A DNA stretch of 48,101 nt, taken from contig JAILGF010000014.1 of the NCBI GenBank assembly GCA_024696945.1, forward strand, positions 1 through 48,101, in the 5' to 3' direction. The position numbers and the translations under genes are program-made. Origin of the DNA: Lachnospiraceae bacterium. Its GTDB lineage: Bacteria > Bacillota > Clostridia > Lachnospirales > Lachnospiraceae. Shown piece after piece: positions 1-8,020 of this stretch (position 1 is the first letter of the stretch; each line of letters begins with the position of its first letter). The notes beneath the pieces were generated by a model. It saw nothing but the letters and a program-made list of their open reading frames with translations. It was not told where the DNA came from and did no database searches.

Positions 1-4
1 GACG

Positions 5-170
5 ATGTTTGTGCACACTTATCTTGAAACCATGCTATAATACATAATCGTAAACCCCAATACATTTATAGTTTTTGCTACACCCCAAAAAAGTGCAATT
101 GGCACTTTAGCAAAAATACCTTCTCCGTAAAAGAGTGACCCCCCCAAGGTCATTCTTTTTATTTTAAAAA
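5..170 (+). repeat. Long inverted repeat, left copy
   Basis: This segment reappears in reverse complement at 3322-3485 with only two single-base length differences (a run of 7 versus 6 C and a run of 6 versus 5 A) and a few substitutions between the TTTGTGCACACTTAT block and the TATAAT box. The two copies bracket proS and rplJ-rplL. Each points toward the gene it precedes and ends just before that gene's own promoter. The conserved parts are a promoter-like TGCTATAAT, a long stem-loop and a terminator, as in a duplicated RNA gene. The left edge of the window is at base 1, so this copy may extend further. Confidence 0.9.
48..165 (+). ncRNA. Putative structured small RNA, copy 1
   Basis: An extended -10 box (TGCTATAAT, 33-41) would start transcription near 48. 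The RNA would contain an outer stem TTTTTGCT/AGCAAAAA enclosing an inner stem AAAGTGC/GCACTTT with an AATTG loop. It then ends in a stem, AAAAGAGTGACC with GGTCATTCTTTT (129-159), followed by TTTTTATTTT, which is a good intrinsic terminator. No open reading frame of note lies inside. I do not recognise an Rfam family. The alternative reading is a non-coding interspersed repeat. The call rests on the predicted elements and their conservation in the second copy. Confidence 0.55.
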
Positions 171-175
171 ACAAT

Positions 176-203
176 TTGTAAATTTTTACATTTATGATAT
201 AAT
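176..203 (+). promoter_or_regulatory. Sigma-A promoter of proS
   Basis: TTGTAA (176-181) and TATAAT (198-203) are separated by 16 bases, and a TG one base upstream of the -10 gives an extended -10 form. It lies right after the terminator of the repeat element and about 58 bases before the proS start. Confidence 0.7.
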
Positions 204-260
204 TACAAAAGCTGTTCCCGGATTCAGGTGGGAAAATCTTCAGTTCAAAAGAGGTCAGAT

Positions 261-2000
261 ATGAAATTAGCAAATATGGTAGGCGAACGTTTTAAGGATC
301 GCCCTTCAGACTGTGTTATCGATTCACATGCTTTTTCCGTCAGAGGCGGATATATCAAATATGTGGCAAACGGCATTTACTCTCTGTATCCACCCATGAA
401 GAGAGTTACGGCAAAGATAGAGAATATCATCAGGGAAGAAATGGATGCTGCAGATTCCCAGGAAGTCCTGTTCCCTGTAGTGCTCCCCGGTTCACTCTGG
501 GAGGAGTCCGGAAGATTTGAGAGCGTTGGCGAAGAGCTTTTGAGATTCAAGGACAGGAACGATACTTCCATGGTGCTCGGTATGACTCACGAAGAGGCTG
601 CGGTTCAGATGGTACGTGAATGGGGCAATACCTATGCAAAGTATCCTTTCTCCATCTACCAGATACAGACCAAGTTCAGGGATGAAACACGTCCCAGAGC
701 GGGTCTCATCCGTGTGCGTGAATTCACTATGAAAGATGCTTATTCATTCCACACTTCTCAGGAAGATCTGGAAAAATACTATGATGTGATGGCTAATGCA
801 TACTTCAGGATCTTTGAGCGCGCCGGACTGCCTGAAGTTATCTCCGTTAAGTCCGATTCGGGCATGATAGGCGGAAATGTGTCTCATGAATATATGCTTC
901 TCGTAGATGCCGGTGAAGATTCCATCGTGCTTTGCGACGAGTGCGGATACAGCGCAAACATGGAAGCAGCAGATACCACAGTGGATAACAGCGGATGCAC
1001 TCCTATGGGAGAGCTGAAAAAAGTCCTGACCCCAGACTGCAAATCTATAGAAGAAGTATGCAGCTTCACCGGGACAAAGGTTGAGGAGTCATGTAAAGCC
1101 GTTGTTTACCAGAAAAATATGACGGATGAATATGTGGTTGTATTCCTGCGCGGAGACTATGAAGTAAACGAAACCAAACTGACAAATCTCTTAAAAGACA
1201 AAGTACATGCAGCCAATATCACTCCCGAATGCGGACTGGTTGCCGGCTTCTGCGGTCCTTACAAACAGGAAGCAAAATGCCAGGTGATATACGACAAATC
1301 CCTGATGGGACTGGAAAACATGCTCTGCGGCGGAAACGAAGAGAATTACCATTATGTAGGTCTAAACATAAAACGTGATGTTGGAGATGTTGAATATGTG
1401 GATGTGGCAAAGATCAGAACCGGCGATATCTGTCCTTGCTGTGGCAAGAAGAGCATCAGGATAAGCCGTGGTATAGAAGTCGGTAACATCTTCCAGCTCG
1501 GCACTAAGTATTCAAAGTCAATGGGTATGACATATACCGATGTGGACGGAAGTGTCAAAGTACCTATCATGGGCTGTTACGGAATAGGAGTCGGAAGACT
1601 CGCTGCCAGCGTTATAGAAGCACGCCATGACGACTACGGTCCTATCTGGCCTATCACGATAGCTCCCTGGCAGGTACACCTCTGCTGCATGAGACCCGAC
1701 AAAGATGAATGTAAGATTGCAGCTGATAAAATATATGATGAGCTCCAAAAAGCCGGCATAGAAGTCATCTATGATGACAGGAACGTAAGCGCCGGTATAA
1801 TGTTTGCCGATGCAGACCTGCTCGGAATCCCCGTAAGAGTCACAGTAGGTCCCAAAAACCTGGCAAACGGCCAGATAGAGATATCCACCAGAGATAAAAG
1901 CGTAAAGAAGCTTGTCGCAATCGAAGATGCACTGAATGAGACCAAGTCCCTGGTCAACACCCTTTTTGAAGAGATAAATTCAAAAGTCAGATCGAGGTGA
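261..2000 (+). CDS. proS: Proline--tRNA ligase (ProRS, bacterial type)
   Basis: Class II aminoacyl-tRNA synthetase that charges tRNA-Pro with proline in the cytoplasm. The 579-residue length fits the bacterial ProRS with an editing (INS) domain between motifs 2 and 3. Visible motifs are motif 2 with FRDETRPRAG near residue 140, motif 3 with the GIGVGR glycine/arginine block near 445, and a C-terminal anticodon-binding domain. The middle domain contains CXXC pairs (CDECG and CPCCGKK), which may be a zinc-like knuckle. A GTG at 228 is in frame, but ATG 261 has an AGAGG site six bases upstream and gives the usual N-terminus (MKLANMVGERF), so I chose it. It is a single-gene unit with its own promoter and a bidirectional terminator at 2011-2047. 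Confidence 0.96.
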   Translation: MKLANMVGERFKDRPSDCVIDSHAFSVRGGYIKYVANGIYSLYPPMKRVTAKIENIIREEMDAADSQEVLFPVVLPGSLWEESGRFESVGEELLRFKDRNDTSMVLGMTHEEAAVQMVREWGNTYAKYPFSIYQIQTKFRDETRPRAGLIRVREFTMKDAYSFHTSQEDLEKYYDVMANAYFRIFERAGLPEVISVKSDSGMIGGNVSHEYMLLVDAGEDSIVLCDECGYSANMEAADTTVDNSGCTPMGELKKVLTPDCKSIEEVCSFTGTKVEESCKAVVYQKNMTDEYVVVFLRGDYEVNETKLTNLLKDKVHAANITPECGLVAGFCGPYKQEAKCQVIYDKSLMGLENMLCGGNEENYHYVGLNIKRDVGDVEYVDVAKIRTGDICPCCGKKSIRISRGIEVGNIFQLGTKYSKSMGMTYTDVDGSVKVPIMGCYGIGVGRLAASVIEARHDDYGPIWPITIAPWQVHLCCMRPDKDECKIAADKIYDELQKAGIEVIYDDRNVSAGIMFADADLLGIPVRVTVGPKNLANGQIEISTRDKSVKKLVAIEDALNETKSLVNTLFEEINSKVRSR

Positions 2001-2010
2001 CTTTGACTAC

Positions 2011-2047
2011 AAAAAACGGATTCGAGCGAAATGCCGAATCCGTTTTT
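2011..2047. terminator. Bidirectional intrinsic terminator between proS and rplL
   Basis: A 13-bp perfect stem, AAAAACGGATTCG with CGAATCCGTTTTT, has a 10-base loop and a T-run on both strands. It serves the convergent proS (plus) and rplJ-rplL (minus) transcripts. Confidence 0.9.
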
Positions 2048-2071
2048 ATTGTCATTTGAATTGTAGGAAAA

Positions 2072-2434
2072 TTATTTAAGAGTAACCTTTGCGCCAACTT
2101 CTTCAAGCTGCTTCTTAGCTGCCTCAGCCTCTTCCTTAGAAACGCCTTCCTTAAGTACCTTGGGAGCTGACTCAACTGCTTCCTTAGCTTCCTTAAGTCC
2201 AAGACCTGTCATTTCACGAACAACCTTGATAACCTTGATCTTGTCTGCGCCTACTTCGGTAAGCTCTACATTGAATTCGGTCTTCTCCTCAGCTGCTGCT
2301 GCGGGGCCTGCTGCTACTACTGCAACGCCTGCTGCTGCGCTTACGCCAAACTCTTCCTCGCAAGCCTTTACTAAATCATTAAGCTCTAAAACGGTCATGC
2401 CCTTGATAGCATCGATAAATTCCTGTGTTGTCAT
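2072..2434 (-). CDS. rplL: 50S ribosomal protein L7/L12
   Basis: Stalk protein of the large ribosomal subunit that binds L10 and recruits translational GTPases. The 120-residue sequence has an N-terminal dimerisation helix pair, an Ala/Gly/Val-rich hinge (about residues 35-50, [19 protein letters not shown]) and the C-terminal globular domain ([21 protein letters not shown]). It follows rplJ by 154 bases as in the usual rplJ-rplL operon, and it has an AGGAGG-like site upstream. The operon ends at the bidirectional hairpin at 2011-2047. Confidence 0.97.
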   Translation of the reverse strand: MTTQEFIDAIKGMTVLELNDLVKACEEEFGVSAAAGVAVVAAGPAAAAEEKTEFNVELTEVGADKIKVIKVVREMTGLGLKEAKEAVESAPKVLKEGVSKEEAEAAKKQLEEVGAKVTLK

Positions 2435-2481
2435 TTTTTAATCCTCCATATAATATTAGTTAGTTTTCAGATTCTATATAT

Positions 2482-2513
2482 AAGATTCTTCGGGCTTTGC
2501 CCTCAGAATGACA
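2482..2513. repeat. Small palindromic interspersed repeat, copy 1
   Basis: AAGATTCTTCGGG, a short CTTTG loop, then CCCTCAGAATGACA. It lies in the rplJ-rplL spacer. A second copy of the same form (AGACTCTTCGGTGC/GCACCTCAGAATGACA) lies at 8849-8882. The shape, a stem with GAATGACA at the right edge, resembles small palindromic repeats scattered in many clostridial genomes. Confidence 0.7.
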
Positions 2514-2588
2514 TATGAATCTGAAAGTTCTTCAGATATTACGCCGCACAATATGAGGCGTAAAAACAAGATAATAAAGTTACTGTAA

Positions 2589-3080
2589 TTATGCCTCTGC
2601 GTTCTTCTCTGAAATCTGCTTGATAACACGAGCGATGTTCGAGATAGGTGACTTCATGCTGCCGAGCAGCTTGGAGATGAGTACTTCTCTTGAAGGGATG
2701 GTTGCGATAACCTTGCATCCGGCCTCATCATAATAAGTTCCGTCGATAACGCCTGCCTTGAAAGTAAGTGCAGGAACGGTCTTCATAACATCGGCGATAA
2801 TCCTTGCAGGAGCTGTAGCGTCATCATTGCTGAAAGCAACTGCTGTAGGTCCGTCAAGAACCTGATCAAGCTGAGCAAAGTCAGTTCCTTCGAAAGCTCT
2901 CTTTAAGAAGGTGTTCTTGTATACCTTGTATACAACGCCTGCTTCTCTGAGCTTCTTACGAAGTGCTGTATCCTGCTCAACAGTGATACCGCAGTAGTTA
3001 ACAATAACGGCAGCCTTAGCATCTGACACATGACCCTTGATCTCTTCGATAATGGGGGCCTTGAGTTCAACCTTTGCCAT
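2589..3080 (-). CDS. rplJ: 50S ribosomal protein L10
   Basis: L10 anchors L7/L12 dimers to 23S rRNA and represses its own operon by binding the leader. The 163-residue product starts MAKVELKAPIIEEI and has the typical VVNYCGITVEQDTALRKKLR region. It also has the C-terminal helix ISNIARVIKQISEK that binds L7/L12. An upstream in-frame ATG would add 39 residues, but that stretch lies inside the leader and attenuator, and a CCTCC complement (GGAGG) lies 10 bases before the ATG at 3080. It is transcribed from the promoter at 3289-3317 with an L10-type leader. Confidence 0.96.
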   Translation of the reverse strand: MAKVELKAPIIEEIKGHVSDAKAAVIVNYCGITVEQDTALRKKLREAGVVYKVYKNTFLKRAFEGTDFAQLDQVLDGPTAVAFSNDDATAPARIIADVMKTVPALTFKAGVIDGTYYDEAGCKVIATIPSREVLISKLLGSMKSPISNIARVIKQISEKNAEA

Positions 3081-3150
3081 TTTTGTTTTTCCTCCTTTTT
3101 CCAAATTGACTGTCAAACTCTGCTTCGCAGAATCCGACATAAGGAAGCTA

Positions 3151-3186
3151 TAAAAAAAGCTTCCCCGACCAAAAATCAGGAAAGCT
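3151..3186 (-). terminator. Attenuator terminator in the rplJ leader
   Basis: On the minus strand the stem AGCTTTCC pairs with GGGGAAGCT and is followed by TTTTTTTA (plus-strand A-run 3152-3158). It lies between the L10-binding leader and the rplJ start, so it probably makes the L10 leader a transcription attenuator. Confidence 0.75.
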
Positions 3187-3283
3187 GTAAATATCAAATA
3201 TTACATCAATCCCTCGGCAGGCGTTCATAAGAACTTACACGGTTAGGTACCTGCTGTCTTCGGTCATGCTGTTTTCACAACAA
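3187..3283 (-). promoter_or_regulatory. L10 leader (autoregulatory RNA of rplJL)
   Basis: The minus-strand transcript carries CGAAGACAGCAGG (complement at 3250-3262) and CCTGCCGAGG (complement at 3212-3221). These are the two conserved strands of the Firmicute L10 leader, where free L10 (with L12) binds and lowers expression of the operon. The recognition is from memory of the family consensus. Confidence 0.85.
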
Positions 3284-3288
3284 ATCGT

Positions 3289-3317
3289 ATAATATCATAT
3301 AAAAATACGGTTGTCAA
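3289..3317 (-). promoter_or_regulatory. Sigma-A promoter of rplJ-rplL
   Basis: Minus strand TTGACA (complement 3312-3317), 17-base spacer, TATTAT (complement 3289-3294). Near-consensus, about 210 bases before rplJ, leaving room for the L10 leader. Confidence 0.88.
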
Positions 3318-3321
3318 CTAC

Positions 3322-3485
3322 TTTTTAAAATAAAAAGAATGACCTTGGGGGGTCACTCTTTTACGGAGAAGGTATTTTTGCTAAAGTGCCAATTGCACTT
3401 TTTGGGGTGTAGCAAAAACTATAAATGTATTGGGGTTTACGAGTATGTATTATAGCATGCTTTATGAATAAGTGTGCACAAACAT
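3322..3485 (-). repeat. Long inverted repeat, right copy
   Basis: Reverse complement of 5-170. The extended -10 box, both stems and the terminator with its T-run are conserved. The substitutions cluster just upstream of TATAAT, outside the predicted RNA. It abuts the rplJ promoter exactly as the left copy abuts the proS promoter. Confidence 0.9.
3327..3442 (-). ncRNA. Putative structured small RNA, copy 2
   Basis: Same architecture as copy 1 on the other strand. TGCTATAAT lies at complement 3449-3457, with a start expected near 3442. The outer and inner stems and the terminator hairpin, with a 6-C rather than 7-C loop, are preserved. Length differences fall in single-stranded runs, which suggests selection on the structure. 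Confidence 0.55.
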
Positions 3486-3592
3486 TATACTTTTTTATAT
3501 TTCTTTTTGAGCATTTTTACCCATCCCCATCCGGTTTCTCATCATTTTTACCAAATGAGATACCTTATTAGACACTTCTTTTATGCTTTTTG

Positions 3593-3620
3593 TAAAAAAC
3601 AGGGACCGATCGGCCCCTGT
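3593..3620 (-). terminator. Terminator of the rqcP-divIC-tilS-ftsH run
   Basis: On the minus strand ACAGGGGCCGATCGGTCCCTGT forms a strong stem followed by a run of T. It lies 12 bases after the ftsH stop. Confidence 0.88.
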
Positions 3621-3631
3621 CTTTAGCTTAT

Positions 3632-5464
3632 TTATGTTGTTTCAGTTCTGTTTTCAAAGAGTGCCTCGAATTCCTCTCTTGTTATTCTTTCCTTCTCGAT
3701 AAGGAGTTCTGCACATTTATGAAGAACATCTATATGCTGGTTGATGATCTCTTTTGCGTCATTGTAGCACATTTCAATGATATTGTGGACCTCTTCGTCA
3801 ATCTTGTTGGCAATGCTCTCACTGTAGCTTCTGGTATGTGCCAGATCCCTTCCGATGAACACCTCGTCATCCTCGTTCTCGTAGTTCACCATACCGACGC
3901 TCTCTGAAAATCCGTATTTTGTTACCATCTTTCTGGCAATATTCGTAGCGGTCTTGATATCCTGGGATGCACCTGTTGTGATATCGTCAAAGATTATCTC
4001 CTCTGCGATACGTCCGCCTAAGTCCACCATAATATCCTGGATCATATGTCCTCTGGTGTAGAACATCTCATCCTTTTCAGGTAACGGCATGGTATAGCCT
4101 GCAGCACCAAGTCCGGTAGGAATAATGGAAACCGTGTAAACCGGACCCACATCGGGAAGCAAGTGGAACAGGATCGCATGTCCCGACTCATGATAAGCCG
4201 TGATCTTTTTCTCTTCCTCGGATACCACTCTGCTCTTTCTCTCCGTACCGATACCTACCTTAATAAATGACTTCTTAATGTCCTCTTCGTTAATGAACTT
4301 TCTGTTCGCCTTTGCAGCAGCTATAGCCGCCTCGTTCATAAGATTCTCAAGATCCGCGCCGGTAAATCCTGCCGTAGTCCTTGCCACATCACTGATATTA
4401 ACCTCATCCGACAAAGGCTTGTTCCTCGAATGAACCTTTAAAATATCTTCCCTTCCCTTGATATCCGGTCTTCCGACAACTATCTTTCTGTCAAAACGTC
4501 CGGGTCTCATGATAGCCGGATCCAGAATATCAACTCGGTTTGTAGCGGCAAGAACGATAATGCCCTCATTTACCCCAAAGCCGTCCATTTCTACCAGCAT
4601 CTGGTTTAATGTCTGCTCTCTCTCATCATGGCCGCCGCCCATACCTGTTCCACGTCTTCTCGCAACAGCATCAATCTCATCGATGAAAATGATACAGGGA
4701 GCATTTCTTTTGGCATCCGCAAAAAGTCCTCTTACACGTGAAGCACCGACACCGACGAACATCTCAACAAAGTCAGAGCCTGAGATTGAGAAGAACGGTA
4801 CACCCGCTTCACCTGCCACTGCCTTGGCAAGTAATGTTTTACCTGTTCCTGGAGAACCCTCAAGCAGGATACCCTTGGGGATCCTGGCTCCTACTGCGGT
4901 ATATTTTGCGGGTCTTTTTAAGAAGTCAACAATTTCTTCCAGATCTTCCTTTTCTTCCTTAAGACCGGCAACGTCCTTAAAAGTAACCTTGTTATCCCTT
5001 CCGGTCGTCATGCTGGCTCTGGACTTTCCAAAATTCACCACCTTGGAAGTTCCGTTAGGACCTCCCGAGCTCTGTCCGGAAATCATAAATAGGAAAACAA
5101 TAAGTATGATAAAGATAAGAATATAAGGGAATATCCCTGTTAGGAACCAGCCCGACTTTTCAACCTCTTCCATCGAATAAAGAACCCCTGAGTTTCTTAG
5201 CATCTGCTCGATCTCTCTTATGTCCGAACAGTTGAATTTAGCTTTCTGTCCATCATTGAACTCAAGCTTTACAACGCCCGTCGGGACTTCCTCCTGAGGT
5301 ATCAGGTTTACCTGTCTTATGATCCCTTTTTTGAGGGCATCCTCAAAGGACTGATAATTATAATCCACATAATTTGATTCGGAAATAGTTTTCATAAGAT
5401 ACACTACCACTATCATAACCACGAGCAGTGCAATATATATTCCGAAACCGTTTGACTTTTTCAT
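3632..5464 (-). CDS. ftsH: ATP-dependent zinc metalloprotease FtsH
   Basis: Membrane-anchored AAA+ protease that forms hexamers and degrades misfolded or short-lived membrane and regulatory proteins. The 610-residue protein has two membrane segments (about residues 8-25 and 110-128) around an extracytoplasmic domain. The AAA module follows, with Walker A GSPGTGKT (203-210), Walker B IIFIDEID (258-265) and the SRH region NRVDILDPAIMRPGRFD. The zinc-binding HESGH is at 425-429. It starts nine bases after tilS and shares its transcript. The Bacillus order is tilS-hprT-ftsH; here the hprT homologue is absent between them. Confidence 0.96.
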   Translation of the reverse strand: MKKSNGFGIYIALLVVMIVVVYLMKTISESNYVDYNYQSFEDALKKGIIRQVNLIPQEEVPTGVVKLEFNDGQKAKFNCSDIREIEQMLRNSGVLYSMEEVEKSGWFLTGIFPYILIFIILIVFLFMISGQSSGGPNGTSKVVNFGKSRASMTTGRDNKVTFKDVAGLKEEKEDLEEIVDFLKRPAKYTAVGARIPKGILLEGSPGTGKTLLAKAVAGEAGVPFFSISGSDFVEMFVGVGASRVRGLFADAKRNAPCIIFIDEIDAVARRRGTGMGGGHDEREQTLNQMLVEMDGFGVNEGIIVLAATNRVDILDPAIMRPGRFDRKIVVGRPDIKGREDILKVHSRNKPLSDEVNISDVARTTAGFTGADLENLMNEAAIAAAKANRKFINEEDIKKSFIKVGIGTERKSRVVSEEEKKITAYHESGHAILFHLLPDVGPVYTVSIIPTGLGAAGYTMPLPEKDEMFYTRGHMIQDIMVDLGGRIAEEIIFDDITTGASQDIKTATNIARKMVTKYGFSESVGMVNYENEDDEVFIGRDLAHTRSYSESIANKIDEEVHNIIEMCYNDAKEIINQHIDVLHKCAELLIEKERITREEFEALFENRTETT

Positions 5465-5473
5465 TAATCTACG

Positions 5474-6862
5474 CTACCTTTTCTGTTCTGTTATCCTTGC
5501 GGTCAATACCTTCTTTGTAGAAGAGGTTATAAGGCAGCTCTCATCCTGCCTGTATCCTACGATCCACAAAACATGACTGCCTACCGCAAGCACCGCAATG
5601 CTTTTTCTTTCATGAAGCGGTATTTTGCTGTCTATCATAAAACGGTTCAGGCTCTTTTTGTTCTTTTCATTACCTATAAGAAGATAATCTCCTTTTTTAG
5701 GATTACGTACTGTGGGCCATCCACCGATTTTTTCATAATCGAACCATTTTAGTTCTTTTTCCTTCGGAATTTCCTCCGGAAGCTCATCACGGTCAAAAAC
5801 CTCCATATGTATATCAACCGATAAGCCCGTCTCATCCCCCGTGTTCTTTGAAAGAAGGATCCTTTTATTTTCCTTTACGGCTGTTATACCGTACGGAAGT
5901 GATATCCTCCTTCCGCTCTGCTTTTCCGTAAGAGCCTCAAGGTCTTCAACGTGGATTTCTTCAATATCTTTAAGTCTCCCCGCTGTTTTTCCTATGGCAC
6001 GCCTCAGAAGGCTCTTTCTTATTACCGGATGCAGTCCGGCTATAGCTTCGCAGTCGATCGACACGCTTACGGCAATTCCGTGATCGTCCTCACGAACGTC
6101 AAGTACCCCGGCATATTTCTCCGTTTCCTGTTCCAGAAAATCAAAAATCTCGCCCGCCTGTCTGCTTAGGCTTCCGATATGCCCGAAGGTATTCGCGTTA
6201 ATGCTGTCCCTTGCCATCGGAAGGATAATATTCCTTATTTTATTTCTGGAATAATCCTCGCCGTTATTTGTACTGTCGATGCAGAAATCCTGACCCGCTT
6301 CTTTAAGGTATTCCTCGATTTCCCGTCTTGAAAGGGCGAGTACCGGTCTGATAAGGGTATAAGTCGTTCCGTCCTTTCCCCTTATGCTCCTTTGAGGAAG
6401 TATCCCTTTTAATCCGCCTATACCGCTTCCCCGGAAAATATTAAAGAGTACCGTCTCAGCATTATCATCGCTGTTATGAGCTACCGCAATTTTACCCGCC
6501 CCGTATTTATGGGCAAGCTCAGTAAAAAACTCATATCTGAAATTCCTTCCGGCCTCCTCCGTAGAAGTCCCCGTTTCCTTAGCAAGCCCGATAATATCGG
6601 TATTTATAAGCTCAAAAGGCACATTTCTTTCTTTACAGAATTTCTCAACAAACTCCGCATCCCTTTTTGCTTCCTCTCCGCGTATCCCATGGTTTACGTG
6701 TGCCACGATAATCTCTATATCCAAAGATTTTTTTAGCTCCAAAAGCATTAGAAGCATGCACATGGAATCCGCGCCGCCGGAAACTCCCGCGATAATCCGG
6801 TCTCCGGGCACGATAAGCTCTCTTAATAGGTTATTGTTCCTCATCTTATCAATCCGAATCAT
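5474..6862 (-). CDS. tilS: tRNA(Ile)-lysidine synthetase
   Basis: Modifies C34 of the CAU-anticodon tRNA-Ile to lysidine, switching decoding from AUG to AUA. The PP-loop ATPase motif SGGADS lies near the N-terminus, followed by the family HVNHGIRGEEA block, the AHNSDDNAETV region and a C-terminal TilS domain ending in VGYRQDESCLI. The start at 6862 (MIRIDKM) gives 462 residues and a normal spacing to the PP-loop. It overlaps divIC by 14 bases. The downstream ATG at 6844 is a second candidate, four bases after the divIC stop. A longer open frame upstream lies within divIC and is not used. Confidence 0.93.
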   Translation of the reverse strand: MIRIDKMRNNNLLRELIVPGDRIIAGVSGGADSMCMLLMLLELKKSLDIEIIVAHVNHGIRGEEAKRDAEFVEKFCKERNVPFELINTDIIGLAKETGTSTEEAGRNFRYEFFTELAHKYGAGKIAVAHNSDDNAETVLFNIFRGSGIGGLKGILPQRSIRGKDGTTYTLIRPVLALSRREIEEYLKEAGQDFCIDSTNNGEDYSRNKIRNIILPMARDSINANTFGHIGSLSRQAGEIFDFLEQETEKYAGVLDVREDDHGIAVSVSIDCEAIAGLHPVIRKSLLRRAIGKTAGRLKDIEEIHVEDLEALTEKQSGRRISLPYGITAVKENKRILLSKNTGDETGLSVDIHMEVFDRDELPEEIPKEKELKWFDYEKIGGWPTVRNPKKGDYLLIGNEKNKKSLNRFMIDSKIPLHERKSIAVLAVGSHVLWIVGYRQDESCLITSSTKKVLTARITEQKR

Positions 6863-7160
6863 CCACACTGCCGGGTTTAAAAATTGTTTCGTCAGAATCG
6901 CGGAGTCCGAAGGTATCCCTCGCCTGATCCTCAATATAATCATCCGTCTGACGATACTTGATCTCATTCTTTATAGTCTGGTTCTGCTTATTTTCATAAT
7001 CGATCTGTTCCTGAACCTGTGCCAGCTGGCTATCCAGTTCTTTGCGTTCCTGGCCTAACTGATGTGTCTTCCAGAAAACAAATCCACAGATAAGCATGAC
7101 TGCTACAAGAATAACAGCCAACCCTACTCTGCTCCGTTTTTTAAACCTCTTACCTGCCAT
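6849..7160 (-). CDS. divIC: Septum formation initiator (DivIC/FtsB family)
   Basis: Small bitopic division protein that forms part of the FtsL-DivIC-DivIB complex. The 103 residues show a basic cytoplasmic N-terminus, one membrane span (about 12-31, VGLAVILVAVMLICGFVFW), then a coiled coil (about 35-70). The final segment, ARDTFGLRDSDETIFKPG, is the family ending. A GGAAG site lies upstream of ATG 7160. Its place between rqcP and tilS matches divIC in Bacillus. Confidence 0.9.
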   Translation of the reverse strand: MAGKRFKKRSRVGLAVILVAVMLICGFVFWKTHQLGQERKELDSQLAQVQEQIDYENKQNQTIKNEIKYRQTDDYIEDQARDTFGLRDSDETIFKPGSVDDSD

Positions 7161-7189
7161 ATTTTCTTCCTTTTTATAAAAAACAAAGC

Positions 7190-7429
7190 CTAAATATATC
7201 TGAAGAGTTCCTTAGCTTCCTCTTTCTTTGTGGTATCCGCAATGGCCAGCACTTCCACCTTTACCGTCTTATTGCCGAAGCCTATCTCTATGATATCGCC
7301 CGGCTTAACGTTTGCTGAAGGCTTGGCTTCTTTTCCGTTGAGCAGGACTCTTCCGGAATCGGCCGCCTCATTGGCCACTGTCCTTCTTTTTATCAGCCTG
7401 GATACCTTTAAATACTTATCAAGTCTCAC
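7190..7429 (-). CDS. rqcP: S4-domain RNA-binding protein RqcP (YabO/Hsp15 family)
   Basis: Ribosome quality-control factor that binds obstructed 50S subunits and helps RqcH add C-terminal alanine tails. The 79 residues are a single S4 domain (MRLDKYLKVSRLIKRRTVAN, then GRVLLNGKEAKPS). The start codon is GTG with a GAGGAA site upstream. It is 29 bases before divIC. In Bacillus yabP and yabQ lie between these two genes; they are missing here. Confidence 0.9.
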   Translation of the reverse strand: MRLDKYLKVSRLIKRRTVANEAADSGRVLLNGKEAKPSANVKPGDIIEIGFGNKTVKVEVLAIADTTKKEEAKELFRYI

Positions 7430-7534
7430 TGTTGTTTTTCCTCACTAATAACCTGACCTGCCAACTCCATTTTTTTATAATGCAGGCACCATCTAGGTTC
7501 TCGTAGTTTCGTCCCTCTTTAGGGCAAAATTGCT

Positions 7535-7564
7535 AAAAAACCCCACGATAAATACCGCGGGGTT
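7535..7564 (-). terminator. Terminator of hup
   Basis: On the minus strand AACCCCGCGGT pairs with ATCGTGGGGTT and runs into TTTTTT. It separates hup from rqcP. The rest of the 7430-7587 spacer shows no clear promoter; a TATAAA near 7480 has no good -35. Confidence 0.85.
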
Positions 7565-7587
7565 CCAAGCTTTCTAGCTAAATGCGA

Positions 7588-7872
7588 TCATTTCTTCTTT
7601 GAATTAACAGCATCCTTTAAAGCCTTACCAGCCTTGAACTTAGGTGCATTAGAAGCCTTGATGGTGATTTCCTTCTTTGTAAGAGGATTTCTGCCCTTTC
7701 TTGCTGCACGCTTAGCAACCTCAAATGTACCGAAGCCGATGAGCTGAACCTTCTTGCCTGCCTTAAGCTCTGCGGTAACTGCATCGATGAAAGCCTTAAC
7801 AGCCTTCTCAGAATCCTTCTTTGATAATCCAGCATTTGCAGCGATAGCTGCTACTAATTCTGTCTTGTTCAT
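7588..7872 (-). CDS. hup: DNA-binding protein HU
   Basis: Histone-like nucleoid protein that bends DNA as a dimer. The 94 residues show the full HU fold: [20 protein letters not shown], the GFGTFEV turn and the DNA-contacting arm [12 protein letters not shown]. It has a C-terminal lysine tail. A strong AGGAGG precedes the ATG. It is monocistronic, with its own promoter at 7941-7969 and terminator at 7535-7564. Confidence 0.97.
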   Translation of the reverse strand: MNKTELVAAIAANAGLSKKDSEKAVKAFIDAVTAELKAGKKVQLIGFGTFEVAKRAARKGRNPLTKKEITIKASNAPKFKAGKALKDAVNSKKK

Positions 7873-7940
7873 TAATATTTCCTCCTATATTTTTGCCCTT
7901 CTGATTTTGTTTTTATGGGCAAAATTACTTTTACATCGCA

Positions 7941-7969
7941 ATTTTAATATTTATAAAGCGATTTGTCAA
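7941..7969 (-). promoter_or_regulatory. Sigma-A promoter of hup
   Basis: Minus strand TTGACA (complement 7964-7969), 17-base spacer, TAAAAT (complement 7941-7946). Confidence 0.85.
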
Positions 7970-8020
7970 GCATAAATCCTTGATTTTTCGACGTTTTTAA
8001 ATGTTTTTTCAGATTATTAC

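Noticed and set aside
228..260. GTG start for proS at 228
   Set aside because: It lacks a good ribosome site and adds residues not typical of ProRS; ATG 261 has AGAGG at proper distance.
3081..3197. Longer rplJ N-terminus
   Set aside because: It would translate through the attenuator; the ATG at 3080 with GGAGG gives a standard L10.
4458..5126. Plus-strand open frame of 222 codons
   Set aside because: Fully antisense to ftsH, with no ribosome site and no recognisable product.
7430..7587. tRNA or small gene in the hup-rqcP spacer
   Set aside because: No cloverleaf and no open frame with a ribosome site; only the hup terminator is supported.
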